Notes under the pieces: generated by a model
What the model was told of the DNA's origin: nothing
What the model saw: the letters and a program-made list of their open reading frames with translations, nothing else
Databases searched by the model: none
Translations under genes and position numbers: made by a program
Part shown: one piece after another, positions 63,664 to 64,000 of the stretch
How the letters are laid out: each line of letters begins with the position of its first letter
Numbering within the stretch: position 1 is the first letter of the stretch
NCBI RefSeq assembly: GCF_032118995.1
Contig: NC_092667.1
Location: 9,142,357-9,206,356 of the forward strand
Origin: Asterias amurensis
Taxonomy: Eukaryota > Echinodermata > Asteroidea > Forcipulatida > Asteriidae
Length of the DNA: 64,000 bases
Direction: 5' to 3'

Positions 63664-64000
63664 ATGTCAAGCCTTCTTTCTAACGCGACTTTTCTGAATG
63701 AGGCGGACCAACTCAGCCCGGCATTGGTGGTACTGCGAACGGCGTACATCACCGTAACGAGCCTCACCATCATCTGCTTGAATAGCATGACCATCGCCGT
63801 CATGCTGAGGATAAGAGGGGAGTTCCCACCTGATTCCACCAAAGTTGCCATGACCTCGCTCGCCATTTCAGATCTAGGGGTCGGGATCATGTCCGTTTTC
63901 TGTATCCCACTATCGGCCTTGGACAGGTGGCCCTTTGAGGTAATGTGGCCATGCACAGTGATGTGCTCTGTGACCGTTCTACTTGGTAGTATCTCCGTTT
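63664..64000 (+). CDS. Rhodopsin-like (class A) GPCR, N-terminal part, runs off right edge
   Basis: An open frame starting MSSLLSNATFLNEADQLS (one N-glycosylation site, NAT) and continuing through helix 1 (TIICLNSMTIAVMLRI, with the conserved Asn), helix 2 (AMTSLAISDLGVGIMSVF, with the conserved L-A-x-x-D) and the helix-3 Cys (MWPCTVMCSVTVLLGSISV). There is no intron so far, as in many invertebrate class A receptor genes. An in-frame upstream ATG at 63616 would add 16 residues; 63664 has the better context (A at -3) and gives a more usual N-terminus. The ligand cannot be judged from this part, though the layout resembles aminergic or trace-amine-like orphan receptors. Confidence 0.9.
   Translation, partial: MSSLLSNATFLNEADQLSPALVVLRTAYITVTSLTIICLNSMTIAVMLRIRGEFPPDSTKVAMTSLAISDLGVGIMSVFCIPLSALDRWPFEVMWPCTVMCSVTVLLGSISV

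Overview
This is animal genomic DNA: genes are split into short exons by GT..AG introns and surrounded by dense short inverted-repeat transposons, LINE fragments, SINEs and microsatellites. The repeat style (at least twelve copies of a roughly 390-bp inverted repeat whose ends read like ggacactattggtaatt, plus a gctaggtggcagcagacttacc repeat) and the gene content suggest an echinoderm, most likely a sea star. That assignment is inference; no database search was possible.

Region 1 (left edge to about 31.8 kb, + strand) is one large gene lacking its 5' end. Thirty exons with mutually compatible phases (4040 nt, 1347 codons including the stop and one split first codon) encode an adhesion G-protein-coupled receptor. 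Its ectodomain order is Ig - WxxW/CysD - WxxW/CysD - Ig-like - discoidin (F5/8 type C) - Ig - GAIN-like stalk - GPS, followed by a complete seven-helix adhesion-family domain and an acidic tail. The GPS keeps the cleavage triad (His-Ser-Thr). This combination is the most notable thing in the window. A possible alternative last exon lies at 39.7 kb.

Region 2 (about 31.8-42.2 kb) has no complete gene. It holds AT-rich tandem duplications, a fold-back element carrying a broken LINE reverse transcriptase, several MITEs and an orphan, frameshifted copy of a signal-peptide exon (35.06-35.12 kb).

Region 3 (42.3-50.9 kb, - strand) is a complete five-exon gene for a secreted fibrinogen-related protein of 320 residues. 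Its signal-peptide exon and upstream DNA are the source or sister of the orphan copy at 35 kb. An intact-looking array of about 182-bp tandem units lies upstream of it.

Region 4 (52-59 kb) is a nest of transposons. A palindromic element (53.4-58.9 kb) is split by a 4-kb element with 161-bp terminal inverted repeats and an apparent 9-bp target duplication, and that element contains a decayed RecQ-type helicase gene, a tRNA-derived SINE and a further MITE.

Region 5 (59.4-64 kb) has a tRNA-Trp(CCA) gene, a complete three-exon Ly6/uPAR-type GPI-anchored protein gene (- strand, 139 residues), and, at the right edge, the start of an apparently intronless rhodopsin-like GPCR (+ strand).

The genes do not form an operon or a single pathway. 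Four of them encode cell-surface or secreted recognition proteins (adhesion GPCR, fibrinogen-like lectin, Ly6 protein, rhodopsin-like GPCR); whether they are functionally linked cannot be told from the sequence.
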